Assembly (NCBI RefSeq): GCF_004358165.1
Contig: NZ_SMTG01000004.1
Location: forward strand, 310,001-374,000
Direction: 5' to 3'
Origin: Luteimonas terrae
GTDB taxonomy: Bacteria; Pseudomonadota; Gammaproteobacteria; Xanthomonadales; Xanthomonadaceae
DNA: 64,000 nucleotides
Below, piece after piece: positions 16,612 through 24,981 of this stretch. The notes under the pieces were generated by a model. That model saw only the letters and a list, made by a program, of their open reading frames with translations. It had not been told where the DNA came from and did no database searches. Every line of letters starts with the position of its first letter. Position 1 is the stretch's first letter. Made by a program: the position numbers and the translations under genes.

Positions 16612-19113
16612 ATGACCAGCCACGACACCGTCGCGACCGATGCACCGGCCGCCGCAGACGCCACGCCCAGCACCACCCCGGACACCGCGACACCCCCCAC
16701 TTCCGTGGCGCCCCCCGCTGTCGATGTCGACGACGAGGTGCCGCCGCCCCCGAGCGCCGCCATGAACACCGCAATCGCAGACACCACCGCCGTCGACGCC
16801 GACGTCTCCAACTGGATCACCAAGGAAGCCGGCAACCGCCGGATTCCCTACGACCGTGCGCGCCTGGAGCGCAGCATCGATCGCACCCACGCCGAATTCC
16901 CGCAGCTCGACATCGCCGACTATAAGCGCAGCGTGTTCGGCTTCGTCGAGCGCAAGGACGCCGTCAACGCCGACGACCTCACCGACCATCTGATCCGCGA
17001 GGCCGAAGCCCGCGTCGATGTGACCGCGCCGGAGTGGGAATTCTTCGCCGCCCGCCTGTACCTGCACCGCCTGTACAAGCGCGCCAGCCGCAACCGCTTC
17101 TACGACGCCGAGCAGAAGTACGGCTCCTACGTCGGCCTGCAGGAGTCGCTGGCCGACCGCAACATCTATTCGAACGACATCCTGCGCGCCTATTCCAAGG
17201 AAGAGCTTCAGGAAGCCGGCCGCATGATCGAGGCCGAGCGCGACAAGCTGTTCGCCTACAACGGCCTGTACCTGCTGGCCACGCGCTACCTGGCCACCGA
17301 CACCTCGCGCGCCGTGTTCGAGCTGCCGCAGGAGCGCTGGCTGACCATCGCCCTGTACCTGATGCAGAACGAGACCCGCGGCGGCCGCGAGCGCCGCATG
17401 CAGCTCGTCGGCGAGGCCTACTGGGCGCTGTCGAACCTGTACATGACCGTGGCCACGCCGACGCTGCAGAACGCCGGCAAGGTCGGCGGCCAGCTGTCGT
17501 CGTGCTTCATCGACACCGTCGACGATTCGCTGCAGGGCATCTACGACTCCAACACCGATATCGCCCGCGTCTCGAAGGGCGGCGGCGGCGTGGGCGCGTA
17601 CATGGGTTACGTGCGTTCCAGCGGCTCGGCGATCCGTGGCGTACCCAATTCCTCGGGCGGCGTGGTGCCGTGGATCAAGCAGCTCAACAACACCGCCGTG
17701 TCGGTGGACCAGCTGGGCCAGCGCAAGGGCGCGGTCGCGGTCTATCTGGACGTGTGGCACCGCGACATCGAGAACTTCCTCGACCTGCGTCTGAACAACG
17801 GCGACCAGCGCCTGCGCGCGCATGACGTGTTCACCTCGATCTGCATCCCCGACCTCTTCATGGAAGCGGTCGAGCGTCGCGGCGACTGGTACCTGTTCGA
17901 CCCGCACGAGGTCCATCGCGTGAAGGGCTTCTACCTGCAGGACTTCTTCGACGAGAAGAAGGGCGATCCGAACGGCAGCTTCCGTCGCAAGTACGAGGAA
18001 GTCGTCGCCGACGAGCGCATCTCGCGCAAGACTGTCAAGGCGATCGACATCTTCAAGCGGATCATGGTCTCGCAGCTGGAGACCGGGAATCCCTTCATGT
18101 TCTACCGCGACGAAGTGAACCGGAAGAACCCGAACAAGCACGTCGGCCGCGTCTACTCGTCGAACCTCTGCACCGAGATCCTGCAGAACATGAGCCCGAC
18201 GAAGATGATGCAGGAGATCATCTCCGGCAATCAGATCGTCACCACCAAGCAGGCCGGCGACTTCGTCGTGTGCAACCTGTCGTCGGTGAACCTGGGCCGC
18301 GCGATCGTGCCGCAGCAGGGCCAGGGCGACCTGATCACCGACGTGCTCGAGCGCCTGATCCCGATCCAGGTGCGCATGCTCGACAACGTGATCGATCTCA
18401 ACATGCTGCCCGTGCCGCAGGCGACGATCACCAACCAGAAGTACCGCGCGATCGGTCTGGGCACGTTCGGCTGGCACCACCTGCTGGCGCAGAAGGGCAT
18501 CCACTGGAACGAGCAGGCGGCCGAGGACTTCAGCGATTCGCTCTACGAGCGCATCAACTTCCTCACCGTGCAGGCCTCGATGGAACTGGCCAAGGAAAAG
18601 GGTGCCTACCAGGTGTTCGCCGGCAGCGACTGGCACACCGGCGCCTACTTCCGCGACCGCAATTACAACTCGCCCGAGTGGCTGGACCTGGCCGCACAGG
18701 TCGGCGTCAACGGCATGCGCAACGGCTGGCTGATGGCGGTTGCCCCGAACATGTCGACCGCGCAGATCGCAGGCTCCACCGCGTCGATCGATCCGATCTA
18801 CTCCGCGTTCTACTACGAGGAGAAGAAGGACTACCGTCGCCCGGTCGCCGCCCCCGGCCTGTCGCTCGACACCTGGGCCTTCTACGAGAAGGGCGCCTAC
18901 AAGGTCGACCAGTTCGCCTCGGTGCGACAGAACGCCCGTCGCCAGCGCCACGTCGACCAGGCGATCAGCTTCAACCTCTACGTGCCCAGCACCATCCGCG
19001 CGAGCACGCTGCTGGAGCTGCACATGACCGCATGGCGCGAGGGCATCAAGACCACGTACTACGTGCGTTCGAACGACATCGATATCGCGGAATGCGAGTG
19101 GTGTAGCAGCTAA
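16612..19113 (+). CDS. nrdA: Class Ia ribonucleoside-diphosphate reductase, alpha subunit
   Basis: Large catalytic subunit of aerobic RNR, 833 residues, which reduces NDPs to dNDPs. After a Pro/Thr/Ala-rich leader of about 60 residues there is an ATP-cone-like regulatory region (KEAGNRRIPYDRARLERSI). The barrel follows, with QLSSCFIDTVDDS, GGGGVGAYMGYVRSSGS and the SSNLCTEILQ active-site segment. AVAPNMSTAQIAGSTASIDP and the C-terminal redox pair Cys828 and Cys831 (CEWCSS) are also present. ATG at 16612 has a good ribosome site (GAGAGG). The upstream cobalamin riboswitch and NrdR-like boxes predict repression when B12 or dNTPs are plentiful. nrdB follows after 190 bases. Confidence 0.97.
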   Translation: MTSHDTVATDAPAAADATPSTTPDTATPPTSVAPPAVDVDDEVPPPPSAAMNTAIADTTAVDADVSNWITKEAGNRRIPYDRARLERSIDRTHAEFPQLDIADYKRSVFGFVERKDAVNADDLTDHLIREAEARVDVTAPEWEFFAARLYLHRLYKRASRNRFYDAEQKYGSYVGLQESLADRNIYSNDILRAYSKEELQEAGRMIEAERDKLFAYNGLYLLATRYLATDTSRAVFELPQERWLTIALYLMQNETRGGRERRMQLVGEAYWALSNLYMTVATPTLQNAGKVGGQLSSCFIDTVDDSLQGIYDSNTDIARVSKGGGGVGAYMGYVRSSGSAIRGVPNSSGGVVPWIKQLNNTAVSVDQLGQRKGAVAVYLDVWHRDIENFLDLRLNNGDQRLRAHDVFTSICIPDLFMEAVERRGDWYLFDPHEVHRVKGFYLQDFFDEKKGDPNGSFRRKYEEVVADERISRKTVKAIDIFKRIMVSQLETGNPFMFYRDEVNRKNPNKHVGRVYSSNLCTEILQNMSPTKMMQEIISGNQIVTTKQAGDFVVCNLSSVNLGRAIVPQQGQGDLITDVLERLIPIQVRMLDNVIDLNMLPVPQATITNQKYRAIGLGTFGWHHLLAQKGIHWNEQAAEDFSDSLYERINFLTVQASMELAKEKGAYQVFAGSDWHTGAYFRDRNYNSPEWLDLAAQVGVNGMRNGWLMAVAPNMSTAQIAGSTASIDPIYSAFYYEEKKDYRRPVAAPGLSLDTWAFYEKGAYKVDQFASVRQNARRQRHVDQAISFNLYVPSTIRASTLLELHMTAWREGIKTTYYVRSNDIDIAECEWCSS

Positions 19114-19147
19114 AGCGGGACACGGCAGCGCATTCGCGCTGACGCTT

Positions 19148-19172
19148 CCACGGTTCGCGATGCGAACCGTGG
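19148..19172. repeat. Inverted repeat in the nrdA-nrdB gap
   Basis: Perfect 11-base arms CCACGGTTCGC / GCGAACCGTGG around GAT. There is no U-run. It may be an mRNA processing or stability hairpin that sets the ratio of nrdA to nrdB message, or a remnant extragenic repeat. Confidence 0.5.
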
Positions 19173-19303
19173 ACCCTGGCTCATCAGCACCCAGACCCCC
19201 GCGCCTTCGGCGCGCCCCCCTGACTCAGGGAGGCTTTCCTCCAGATTGAATCGTCGCGTCGAATCGTGATTCGGGGCGCGGCACCGGAATACGAGAAACA
19301 ACC

Positions 19304-20353
19304 ATGGCCGTTACGTCCACTCCGCTCGACCGCATCAAGATCCTCGAGCCGCGTCACCCGAACCGTTCGACCGGCATCATCAACGGCACGACCTCGGGCA
19401 TCCTCAACTGGAACGACATTCCGTATCCGTCGTTCTATCGCGCCTACAAGGAACTCTCGACCAACTTCTGGATTCCGGACGAGGTCGACATGAAGGGCGA
19501 CGCCAAGCAGTACGGCGAGCTCTCGGCGCGCGAGAAGAACGCCTACGACTCGATCATCGGCTTGCTCGCCACGCTGGATTCGCCGCAGACGCGCTTCATC
19601 TACAACGTCGCCGAATACATCACCGACCCGGCCGCGCATGCGAACGCCGCGATCATCGGCCAGCAGGAAGTGATCCACAACGAGAGCTACAGCTACGTGC
19701 TGGCCTCGATCACCGGCCTGGCCGACCAGAACCGCGTGTTCGAACTCGCGCGCACGCATCCCACGATCATCGCGCGCAACCAGCCGATCATGGATTCGTA
19801 CAACGACTTCATGCGCGAGCGCTCGGCCGAAACGCTGATCCGCTCGCTGGTGCAGTCGTCGATCCTGGAAGGCATCAACTTCTATTCCGGCTTCGCCTAC
19901 TTCTACAACCTGGTCCGCCAGAACCGGATGACCGGCACCGGCAAGATCATCAGCTTCATCAACCGCGATGAACTGGCGCACAGCAAGTTCATCAGCGAAC
20001 TGATCCGCGCCATCGTCGGCGAGAACCAGAGCCTGCAGGGCGACCAGCTCACCCAGTACGTGCACGACGCCTTCGAACACGCCATCCAGCTCGAAACCCG
20101 CTGGACCGCCGAAGTGCTCGACGGCATCGACGGCATCGACGTCGACGAGATGGTCCGCTACGTGAAGTACCGCGCCAACAAGATGGCCGGCATGCTCGGC
20201 ATCGAGAAGCTCTACAGCGAATCGAACGAGAACGTCATGCCGTGGATCAAGGCCTACGCCGACAACTTCACCGAGACGAAGACCGACTTCTTCGAGATGC
20301 GCAATGCGTCGTACAAGAAGACGAATTCGGATAACGGGTTCGACGATCTTTAA
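19304..20353 (+). CDS. nrdB: Class Ia ribonucleoside-diphosphate reductase, beta subunit
   Basis: Radical-generating small subunit of RNR, 349 residues, with a dinuclear metal site. Ligand and radical residues are in place: Asp in LATLDSPQTRF, Glu122-x-x-His125 and the radical Tyr129 in QQEVIHNESYSY. The second helix pair reads SSILEGINFYSG and NRDELAHSKF. The C-terminal tail (NGFDDL) is the peptide that docks on NrdA. ATG at 19304 follows an A-rich stretch. The stop codon is followed at once by the low-GC gene. Confidence 0.97.
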   Translation: MAVTSTPLDRIKILEPRHPNRSTGIINGTTSGILNWNDIPYPSFYRAYKELSTNFWIPDEVDMKGDAKQYGELSAREKNAYDSIIGLLATLDSPQTRFIYNVAEYITDPAAHANAAIIGQQEVIHNESYSYVLASITGLADQNRVFELARTHPTIIARNQPIMDSYNDFMRERSAETLIRSLVQSSILEGINFYSGFAYFYNLVRQNRMTGTGKIISFINRDELAHSKFISELIRAIVGENQSLQGDQLTQYVHDAFEHAIQLETRWTAEVLDGIDGIDVDEMVRYVKYRANKMAGMLGIEKLYSESNENVMPWIKAYADNFTETKTDFFEMRNASYKKTNSDNGFDDL

Positions 20354-20357
20354 ATCT

Positions 20358-20373
20358 CTACCTCCAGAGGTAG
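20358..20373. repeat. Short palindrome at the nrdB / low-GC gene junction
   Basis: CTACCTC - CA - GAGGTAG, a perfect 7-base-arm palindrome four bases after the nrdB stop codon, at the point where base composition drops. It could be an operator, a small hairpin at the end of nrdB, or a trace of insertion. Confidence 0.5.
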
Positions 20374-20416
20374 CTGGATCTTCTTCATAGTTGGAACGAA
20401 CAGCGGAGCATGGTCA

Positions 20417-21889
20417 GTGGACAGATCAATCAATCCTCAACTGTTTTTTACCGACTATTTTCACGTCAGCTCGCAGTCTTTACAAAATTTCGGCGCTTTA
20501 GACATTTGCCTTGAGGCAGATCTGCCACTTTTCATCGATCCTTTCTTATTGTTTGCTTCAGAGCGGCCCGAGTACAAACAACTTCATGACAGAATTGTGG
20601 GCCACTTGCTTGAACTCAAGAACCTAGCCCTCTCTCAAGACCCGCCTAACGAAAGTCTGTTTAAGTTTCCAGAAGTCAAACAGAATTGGCTCGGCGTATG
20701 CAAATGGGGAAATAATGGGCGCGGATTGGGGTCAAAGTTTGCTCGTGATCTGATAAAAGCGTTTCGCGGCTTCTATAGAAACTTCGGCGAGGAAGATATC
20801 CTCGAATCAGCTCACATCGAAAAGCTGACACTGGTAGGCTCAGGAATTGGGCGAGACTTCATCAGCGACTTTACCGCAAACTTAGCTCTTGAGTACTTGC
20901 TTGAGTACACGCAGCGATTCGCTGAAGAAAACCTCAGACCAGAACAGATTGGCCGGTTCAGCGTTAGATGTTCGTACGACAAGAGCCTGAGAATCTGGCG
21001 ACCGCGCAGTTTCAACCTTCCTTATTTTTACAAGGACGGAGACAGCGGAGATTTTATCGTTCTGACACCCTTGGATATTTTGAGTAAAGATGAGTCATTC
21101 ATCTCTCACTCAAGCTTTGTTGCGCAGTTCAGGTCAATTGCGAGCTCGCTGGATAATTTATCTTTACGCTCGTCAATCAATGAATTCTTTTCTTCGAAGT
21201 TGCCCGCAGATCCGAGACGGGCGGATATTGAGTACGCGATCGATAAAACCGTTGAAAGATTCCCAGAGATCATCGATCACTACATTCGGCACCAAGAAAA
21301 CAATCGAGGCGTCGCGACTGCAATTTCTGCCGAGAAGGTACAGAAGCTTAGGATCGAGATTATAGATACGATCGGGAAGCTCACTAGCGCGCTTTTTGAC
21401 GGAAGTGACTTCTACACGACTCCGACGACCAGCTACTCTGAGGCCTTAGCGCGAGCAAAGTTCCTCAAAGAGGTCATAGAGAAGAATGACGGCTATAGAA
21501 TTTTCTACAAGAATGGAAATCCGATAGCCCAAGAAGAATCGATCCAGAGAATATTTCGACTAACTTGGTTTTCCTCTCCGTACGATGTCAATTCTGAAGT
21601 TAACAACGGGCGCGGCCCAGCAGACTACAAGATCTCTTTCGGTCAACGCGATTCAACAATTGTTGAGTTCAAACTTGGAAGCTCGACTTCGCTTGAAAGA
21701 AATCTGATAAACCAAGCCTCGATATACAAAGAGGCATCAAAATCAATCAATGATATTTCCGTTATTTTATGCTACACGCCGGCCGAGATCGCAAAAGTCA
21801 AAAAGATTATGAAGCGACTTAAAATTGAGGATGCGGAAAACGTCCTCGTGATTGATGCAACACCTAAGATATCGGCATCAAAGGCGTAG
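20417..21889 (+). CDS. Uncharacterised low-GC protein with PD-(D/E)XK-like C-terminus
   Basis: A 490-residue protein I cannot assign to a named family. The N-terminal part (FFTDYFHVSSQSL, LPLFIDPFLLFASERPEY) looks like a conserved globular domain, and the middle is helical. The C-terminus (about residues 390-460) contains GPADYKISFG, then TIVEFKLGSS, then a helix with QASIYKEA. This is a D...E-x-K arrangement typical of PD-(D/E)XK nucleases. No signal peptide or membrane helix is seen. Three 60-base lines I counted have 47, 47 and 33% GC, against well over 60% in nrdB. Start is GTG 20417 with GGAG upstream. It splits nrdAB from the flavodoxin and thioredoxin genes. A defence role is a guess from composition, location and fold. 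Confidence 0.85.
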   Translation: MDRSINPQLFFTDYFHVSSQSLQNFGALDICLEADLPLFIDPFLLFASERPEYKQLHDRIVGHLLELKNLALSQDPPNESLFKFPEVKQNWLGVCKWGNNGRGLGSKFARDLIKAFRGFYRNFGEEDILESAHIEKLTLVGSGIGRDFISDFTANLALEYLLEYTQRFAEENLRPEQIGRFSVRCSYDKSLRIWRPRSFNLPYFYKDGDSGDFIVLTPLDILSKDESFISHSSFVAQFRSIASSLDNLSLRSSINEFFSSKLPADPRRADIEYAIDKTVERFPEIIDHYIRHQENNRGVATAISAEKVQKLRIEIIDTIGKLTSALFDGSDFYTTPTTSYSEALARAKFLKEVIEKNDGYRIFYKNGNPIAQEESIQRIFRLTWFSSPYDVNSEVNNGRGPADYKISFGQRDSTIVEFKLGSSTSLERNLINQASIYKEASKSINDISVILCYTPAEIAKVKKIMKRLKIEDAENVLVIDATPKISASKA

Positions 21890-21996
21890 CTGAAAAAATG
21901 GGCAGGTCAAATTTCTCGCGAGCCGGGGTCGTAGCCGTTGTTTGCGGAACGCCCGTCGCCACTTGAGCTTGTATTATCGAAAGCCGGATCTGACCC
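21890..21996. other. Junction segment after the low-GC gene
   Basis: 107 bases without a gene. It begins near GGGCAGGTCAAAT (21900) and ends at GGATCTGACCC (21986-21996), directly before the flavodoxin start. The two ends are imperfectly inverted relative to each other. Composition returns to host-like GC inside it. It may mark the right end of the insertion. Confidence 0.35.
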
Positions 21997-22491
21997 TTGC
22001 GCATCCTCCTCGCCCACACATCGCTCAGCGGCAACACCCGCGATGTCGCGCGTGCGATCCATGCGCGGTGCGAAGAACAGGGCCATGCCGTCACCTGGAT
22101 CGATGCCGACATCCAGACGCTCGCGAAAGCCTGCCCCGAAGGCGCCGCGCATGATCTCTACGTGCTCGGCAGCTGGAGCATCAACGCCGGGCGCACGCCG
22201 CCGGAGATGAAGCGCTTCATCGAGGACCTCGTCGCCGCGGTCGGAAAGCCGGAGCGCGTCGCGGTGTTCGGCACCGGCGAGACGCAGTGGGGCGAAGAGA
22301 ACTACTGCGGTGCGGCCCGGCGCATGGCCGCGTTCTTCGGTACGCGGTATCCGCGGCTGGAGATCGAGCAGATGCCGCACGGCGAACACGACGCCACCAA
22401 GATCCAACGCTGGACCGACCACATACTTGCCGTAGCTTCACAACAGATCGAGATTGCCCCCCATGCAGACACTCCACGCCTCCACGCCTGA
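21997..22491 (+). CDS. Flavodoxin-family protein in the RNR gene cluster
   Basis: A 164-residue flavodoxin fold with the FMN phosphate loop at the N-terminus (LAHTSLSGNTRDVARAI), followed by VLGSWSINAGRTPPEM and VFGTGETQWGEENYC near the isoalloxazine site. Its position behind nrdAB and before a thioredoxin suggests electron supply to RNR, for example reduction of the NrdB metal site as NrdI or YfaE do in other classes. That role is inference; it is not a clear NrdI. The start is TTG 21997, and no better ATG is available. The thioredoxin gene overlaps its end by 29 bases. Confidence 0.8.
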   Translation: MRILLAHTSLSGNTRDVARAIHARCEEQGHAVTWIDADIQTLAKACPEGAAHDLYVLGSWSINAGRTPPEMKRFIEDLVAAVGKPERVAVFGTGETQWGEENYCGAARRMAAFFGTRYPRLEIEQMPHGEHDATKIQRWTDHILAVASQQIEIAPHADTPRLHA

Positions 22492-22789
22492 CGACTACGC
22501 CGCGGCCCTCGCCGCGCATCCGCGCCTGCTCGTCGACTACTACAAGGACGATTGTCCGGGCTGCAAGATGCTCGACATGTCGCTGGCCAAGTTCGCCGCC
22601 GATCCCGCCTCCGAAGGCGTGGCGCTGCTGAAGGTGAAGATGGAGATCGTCGGCGAGGACTTCTTCCGCGGCCTCGGTCTGCGTCAGACGCCGACGCTGG
22701 CGCTGTTCAAGGACGGCAGCGAAGCCGCCCGCCTGCCGGGTTTCCAAACCCCGCCGCAGATCGCCGGCGCAGTCGCGCAACACCTCTAG
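22463..22789 (+). CDS. Thioredoxin-family protein (CPGC active site)
   Basis: A 108-residue thioredoxin fold with active site DDCPGCKMLD near residue 30 and the cis-Pro segment RQTPTLALFKDG. The CPGC pair differs from the WCGPC of classical thioredoxin and is nearer glutaredoxin/NrdH-like proteins. Its place in the nrd cluster suggests it re-reduces the C-terminal cysteines of NrdA. ATG 22463 is preferred over TTG 22454. It overlaps the flavodoxin gene, so the two are translationally linked. Confidence 0.85.
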   Translation: MQTLHASTPDDYAAALAAHPRLLVDYYKDDCPGCKMLDMSLAKFAADPASEGVALLKVKMEIVGEDFFRGLGLRQTPTLALFKDGSEAARLPGFQTPPQIAGAVAQHL

Positions 22790-22872
22790 GAACGTGTGGC
22801 GCGGGCGCCCGCGACGCCCACCGCCTGCGGAACGGGCTGCGCCACGGCGTCAGTCCGCGGCGCGGGTTCCGA

Positions 22873-23994
22873 TCAACCGCCGCCGACGAGATCCTCACGC
22901 GGGATGCGCAGGTCATCCAGCGAATAGATCTGGATCTCCTCGAGCGGCTCGGTCTTGTCGCGGTACTTGTCCGCACCACTCTCGTGCGTGACCCAGAGTT
23001 CGCCGTTGATCAGGTTGAGCTCTTCCCCGTAGTACGGAAGCTCGGCGGCCACCACCGCGTTGCCGTCGGTCTCGAACCGGGTCGCAGTGTCGATCGTCGG
23101 CTGGAACACGAGCTGCGCCGTCGCCAGCACCGGCACTGACCCGTAGGACGTGGAGAACAACACCCCGGTGTCGGTCACCGCCGCGCCCTGCGCATTGTGG
23201 GGCGCGGCGATCGATTCAAAATCCCCGGGATTGAACAGCCCGGTATCGTCGTCGATCGTGTAACGCCGCAGTTCGGCGTCATGCGTGGGGAAATCGCTGT
23301 TGAACGATGCGGGGTCGAGCGGATCCTGGGTGAACTGGCCGATGTAGAGCTCCCCGTTGTGGACGGTGACGTAGCTCGCACCGAAGGGTGTGCTGCCTTC
23401 CGCAATGTCGATCTTCGCAATCGCCTGCACCGGCGTGTCGGGCGTGACGTAGGGCTCGAACACGGGTTCGCCGTCGAGGCCGATGACCGGCTCGCCGGCA
23501 TCGAGGTTAGGCGTGGGCACCGTGGCCGGCACTTCGTTAGCCGTGACCGCTGCGTCGATGTCGGCGCGGTCGTAGACATACACTTCGCCGCCGTCGGCGA
23601 CATAGACGTAATCGCCATGGACGGCCACGCCGCCCGCCTTGGTGGGGCCGCCCGCAGACGGGTTTCCCGTATCGGTACCGCCCAGGTACACCGAACGCTC
23701 GTTCTGCGCAGCGCCGCCGATCTCGGCGTCCTGCACCGAGAGCAGTACGCGCTCGCCGCCGTCGTTGTAGCTGGTCAGCACTTCGTTGCGGGTCGCGTCG
23801 TACCCCTGGCCCTGCGGGATCCAGGGCTGCCCGTCGCCCGCATGCACCAGGCTCGGCCCGCTGCGTCCATCGATGGGGTTGCGCAGGAAATCGTTGGTGG
23901 CATTCACGCCGTCCAGTGCGACGTCGCGGATCTGGCCCGCTGCACTCTTGATCTGGTCCCACGATGGGAGATCGAACGGAAGACCGATAGACAT
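22873..23994 (-). CDS. Uncharacterised beta-propeller-like protein
   Basis: A 373-residue acidic protein that I do not recognise. Residues 1-40 look helical (SWDQIKSAAGQIRDVALDG). The rest alternates short strand segments such as GGVAVHGDYVYVADGGEVYVYD and ASYVTVHNGELYIGQF, with Asp/Gly turns, as in six- or seven-bladed propellers of the YncE/quinoprotein type. No signal peptide or membrane helix is visible. ATG at 23994 has a strong ribosome site (GAGGT). It is a monocistronic gene that converges on the thioredoxin gene. A secreted or surface role without Sec signal is possible but unproven. Confidence 0.75.
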   Translation of the reverse strand: MSIGLPFDLPSWDQIKSAAGQIRDVALDGVNATNDFLRNPIDGRSGPSLVHAGDGQPWIPQGQGYDATRNEVLTSYNDGGERVLLSVQDAEIGGAAQNERSVYLGGTDTGNPSAGGPTKAGGVAVHGDYVYVADGGEVYVYDRADIDAAVTANEVPATVPTPNLDAGEPVIGLDGEPVFEPYVTPDTPVQAIAKIDIAEGSTPFGASYVTVHNGELYIGQFTQDPLDPASFNSDFPTHDAELRRYTIDDDTGLFNPGDFESIAAPHNAQGAAVTDTGVLFSTSYGSVPVLATAQLVFQPTIDTATRFETDGNAVVAAELPYYGEELNLINGELWVTHESGADKYRDKTEPLEEIQIYSLDDLRIPREDLVGGG

Positions 23995-24421
23995 TGGCTT
24001 ACCTCGCCTGACGTGCTGGAAGGGTGTCCGGCGCCAGCGACCGGCGCTCCCGCCAATGTTGCGCGTCCGTCGCGCGACGCAGTACTGGGGAAATCCCTTG
24101 GCGCGAAATGCCGTTCAGCAGACGTCGCTTTTTACCGTCTCGATCCTGTGCTGAAGACGCCCGATCTGAATGCGCCATGATTGACCCTCGCCCGGTGCGC
24201 CTCAGCGCGCGACGGGCCGCAACTCGACACGCGCGTTAGAACCAGCGCGTCGCAAAGCGGGGGCGGCGCCGGTCAGATCGCGACAGGGCTGCACGGACTT
24301 CGGCGCGGGTTCGAGATACCAGCCGCCTTCGCGCTCGCCGGCCTGATCGACCTGCGCGCGTCGCTTAAACTGGCACGCCACACGGGCGCGGTCCACGGAA
24401 CGCGCCATCACGCAGGTTGCC
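23995..24421. other. 427-base intergenic region
   Basis: Lies between the divergent genes at 23994 (minus) and 24422 (plus). It must hold both promoters. No RNA gene or repeat is clear. A minus-strand frame of about 73 codons (24421 back to 24202) is open but not convincing. Confidence 0.4.
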
Positions 24422-24829
24422 ATGACACCGCCCATCGACCACGCCCCCACGACCGAAGCACGCATGCTCGAGATCGTGTTCCCCGACCACACCAACCACC
24501 TGGGCACGCTGTTCGGCGGTACCGCGCTGGCGTGGATGGACAAGGCCGCGTTCATCGCCGCGTCGCGCTATTCGCGCCGCACGGTGGTGACCGCGCGCTC
24601 GGAGCAGGTCGACTTCAAGTTGCCGATCAAGCAGGGCCAACTGGTCGAAACGATCGCGCGCGTGGTCGAGGTGGGTCGCACCTCGATGCAGGTGGAAGTG
24701 GAACTGATCGCCGAGGACCTGCTCAGCGGCGACCGCGAGCTGTGCACGCGCGGCCGCTTCGTGATGATCGCGCTGGATTCGCGCGGCCGTCCGGCGCAGG
24801 TGCAGGCCCTGCCGGGCAGCGCGTCGTGA
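24422..24829 (+). CDS. Acyl-CoA thioesterase (YciA-like hotdog fold)
   Basis: A 135-residue single-hotdog thioesterase that hydrolyses acyl-CoA in the cytoplasm. MLEIVFPDHTNHLGTLFGGTALAWMDKAAF is the family's active-site stretch, read here in two overlapping pieces with the catalytic Asp in WMDKAA. ARSEQVDFKLPIKQGQ follows on the next strand. The family takes short to long acyl-CoAs; preference is not visible. The stop codon overlaps the GTG start of a tiny membrane-peptide gene. Confidence 0.9.
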   Translation: MTPPIDHAPTTEARMLEIVFPDHTNHLGTLFGGTALAWMDKAAFIAASRYSRRTVVTARSEQVDFKLPIKQGQLVETIARVVEVGRTSMQVEVELIAEDLLSGDRELCTRGRFVMIALDSRGRPAQVQALPGSAS

Positions 24830-24921
24830 ACGAGCTCTCGATCCTGCAGTGGCTCGCGCTGGGGCTGTTCATCGGCATCGTCTGCGGCGCGGTGCTGACC
24901 TTCCTCAACCGCAAGCGTTGA
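24826..24921 (+). CDS. 31-residue single-span membrane peptide
   Basis: Starts at GTG 24826, overlapping the thioesterase TGA by three bases (GTGA), and encodes 31 residues. The middle, LALGLFIGIVCGAVLTFL, is a clear membrane span, with NRKR as a positive C-terminal end that predicts the tail inside. Such stop-start overlap usually means translational coupling. No function is known. It is too short for most gene finders, so an independent homologue would be the decisive test. Confidence 0.6.
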   Translation: MNELSILQWLALGLFIGIVCGAVLTFLNRKR

Positions 24922-24981
24922 GGCGCGCGACGGGTCGATGCCCGTCGATCGCGACCGGGTCTGGGCGCGCCGTGATCTGCT

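Noticed and set aside
16150..19023. Minus-strand open frame of 957 codons opposite nrdA
   Set aside because: Antisense of a fully recognisable NrdA, and it also crosses the riboswitch. Composition is that of a shadow frame.
20354..21996. Insertion sequence or integrase-mediated island as the source of the low-GC gene
   Set aside because: No transposase, integrase, terminal inverted repeats of convincing length or target-site duplication could be seen, so the insertion mechanism is left open.
24202..24421. Possible small minus-strand gene (about 73 codons) in the thioesterase upstream region
   Set aside because: The start coincides with the thioesterase ribosome-site region, no ribosome site is seen for it, and the peptide has no recognisable feature.
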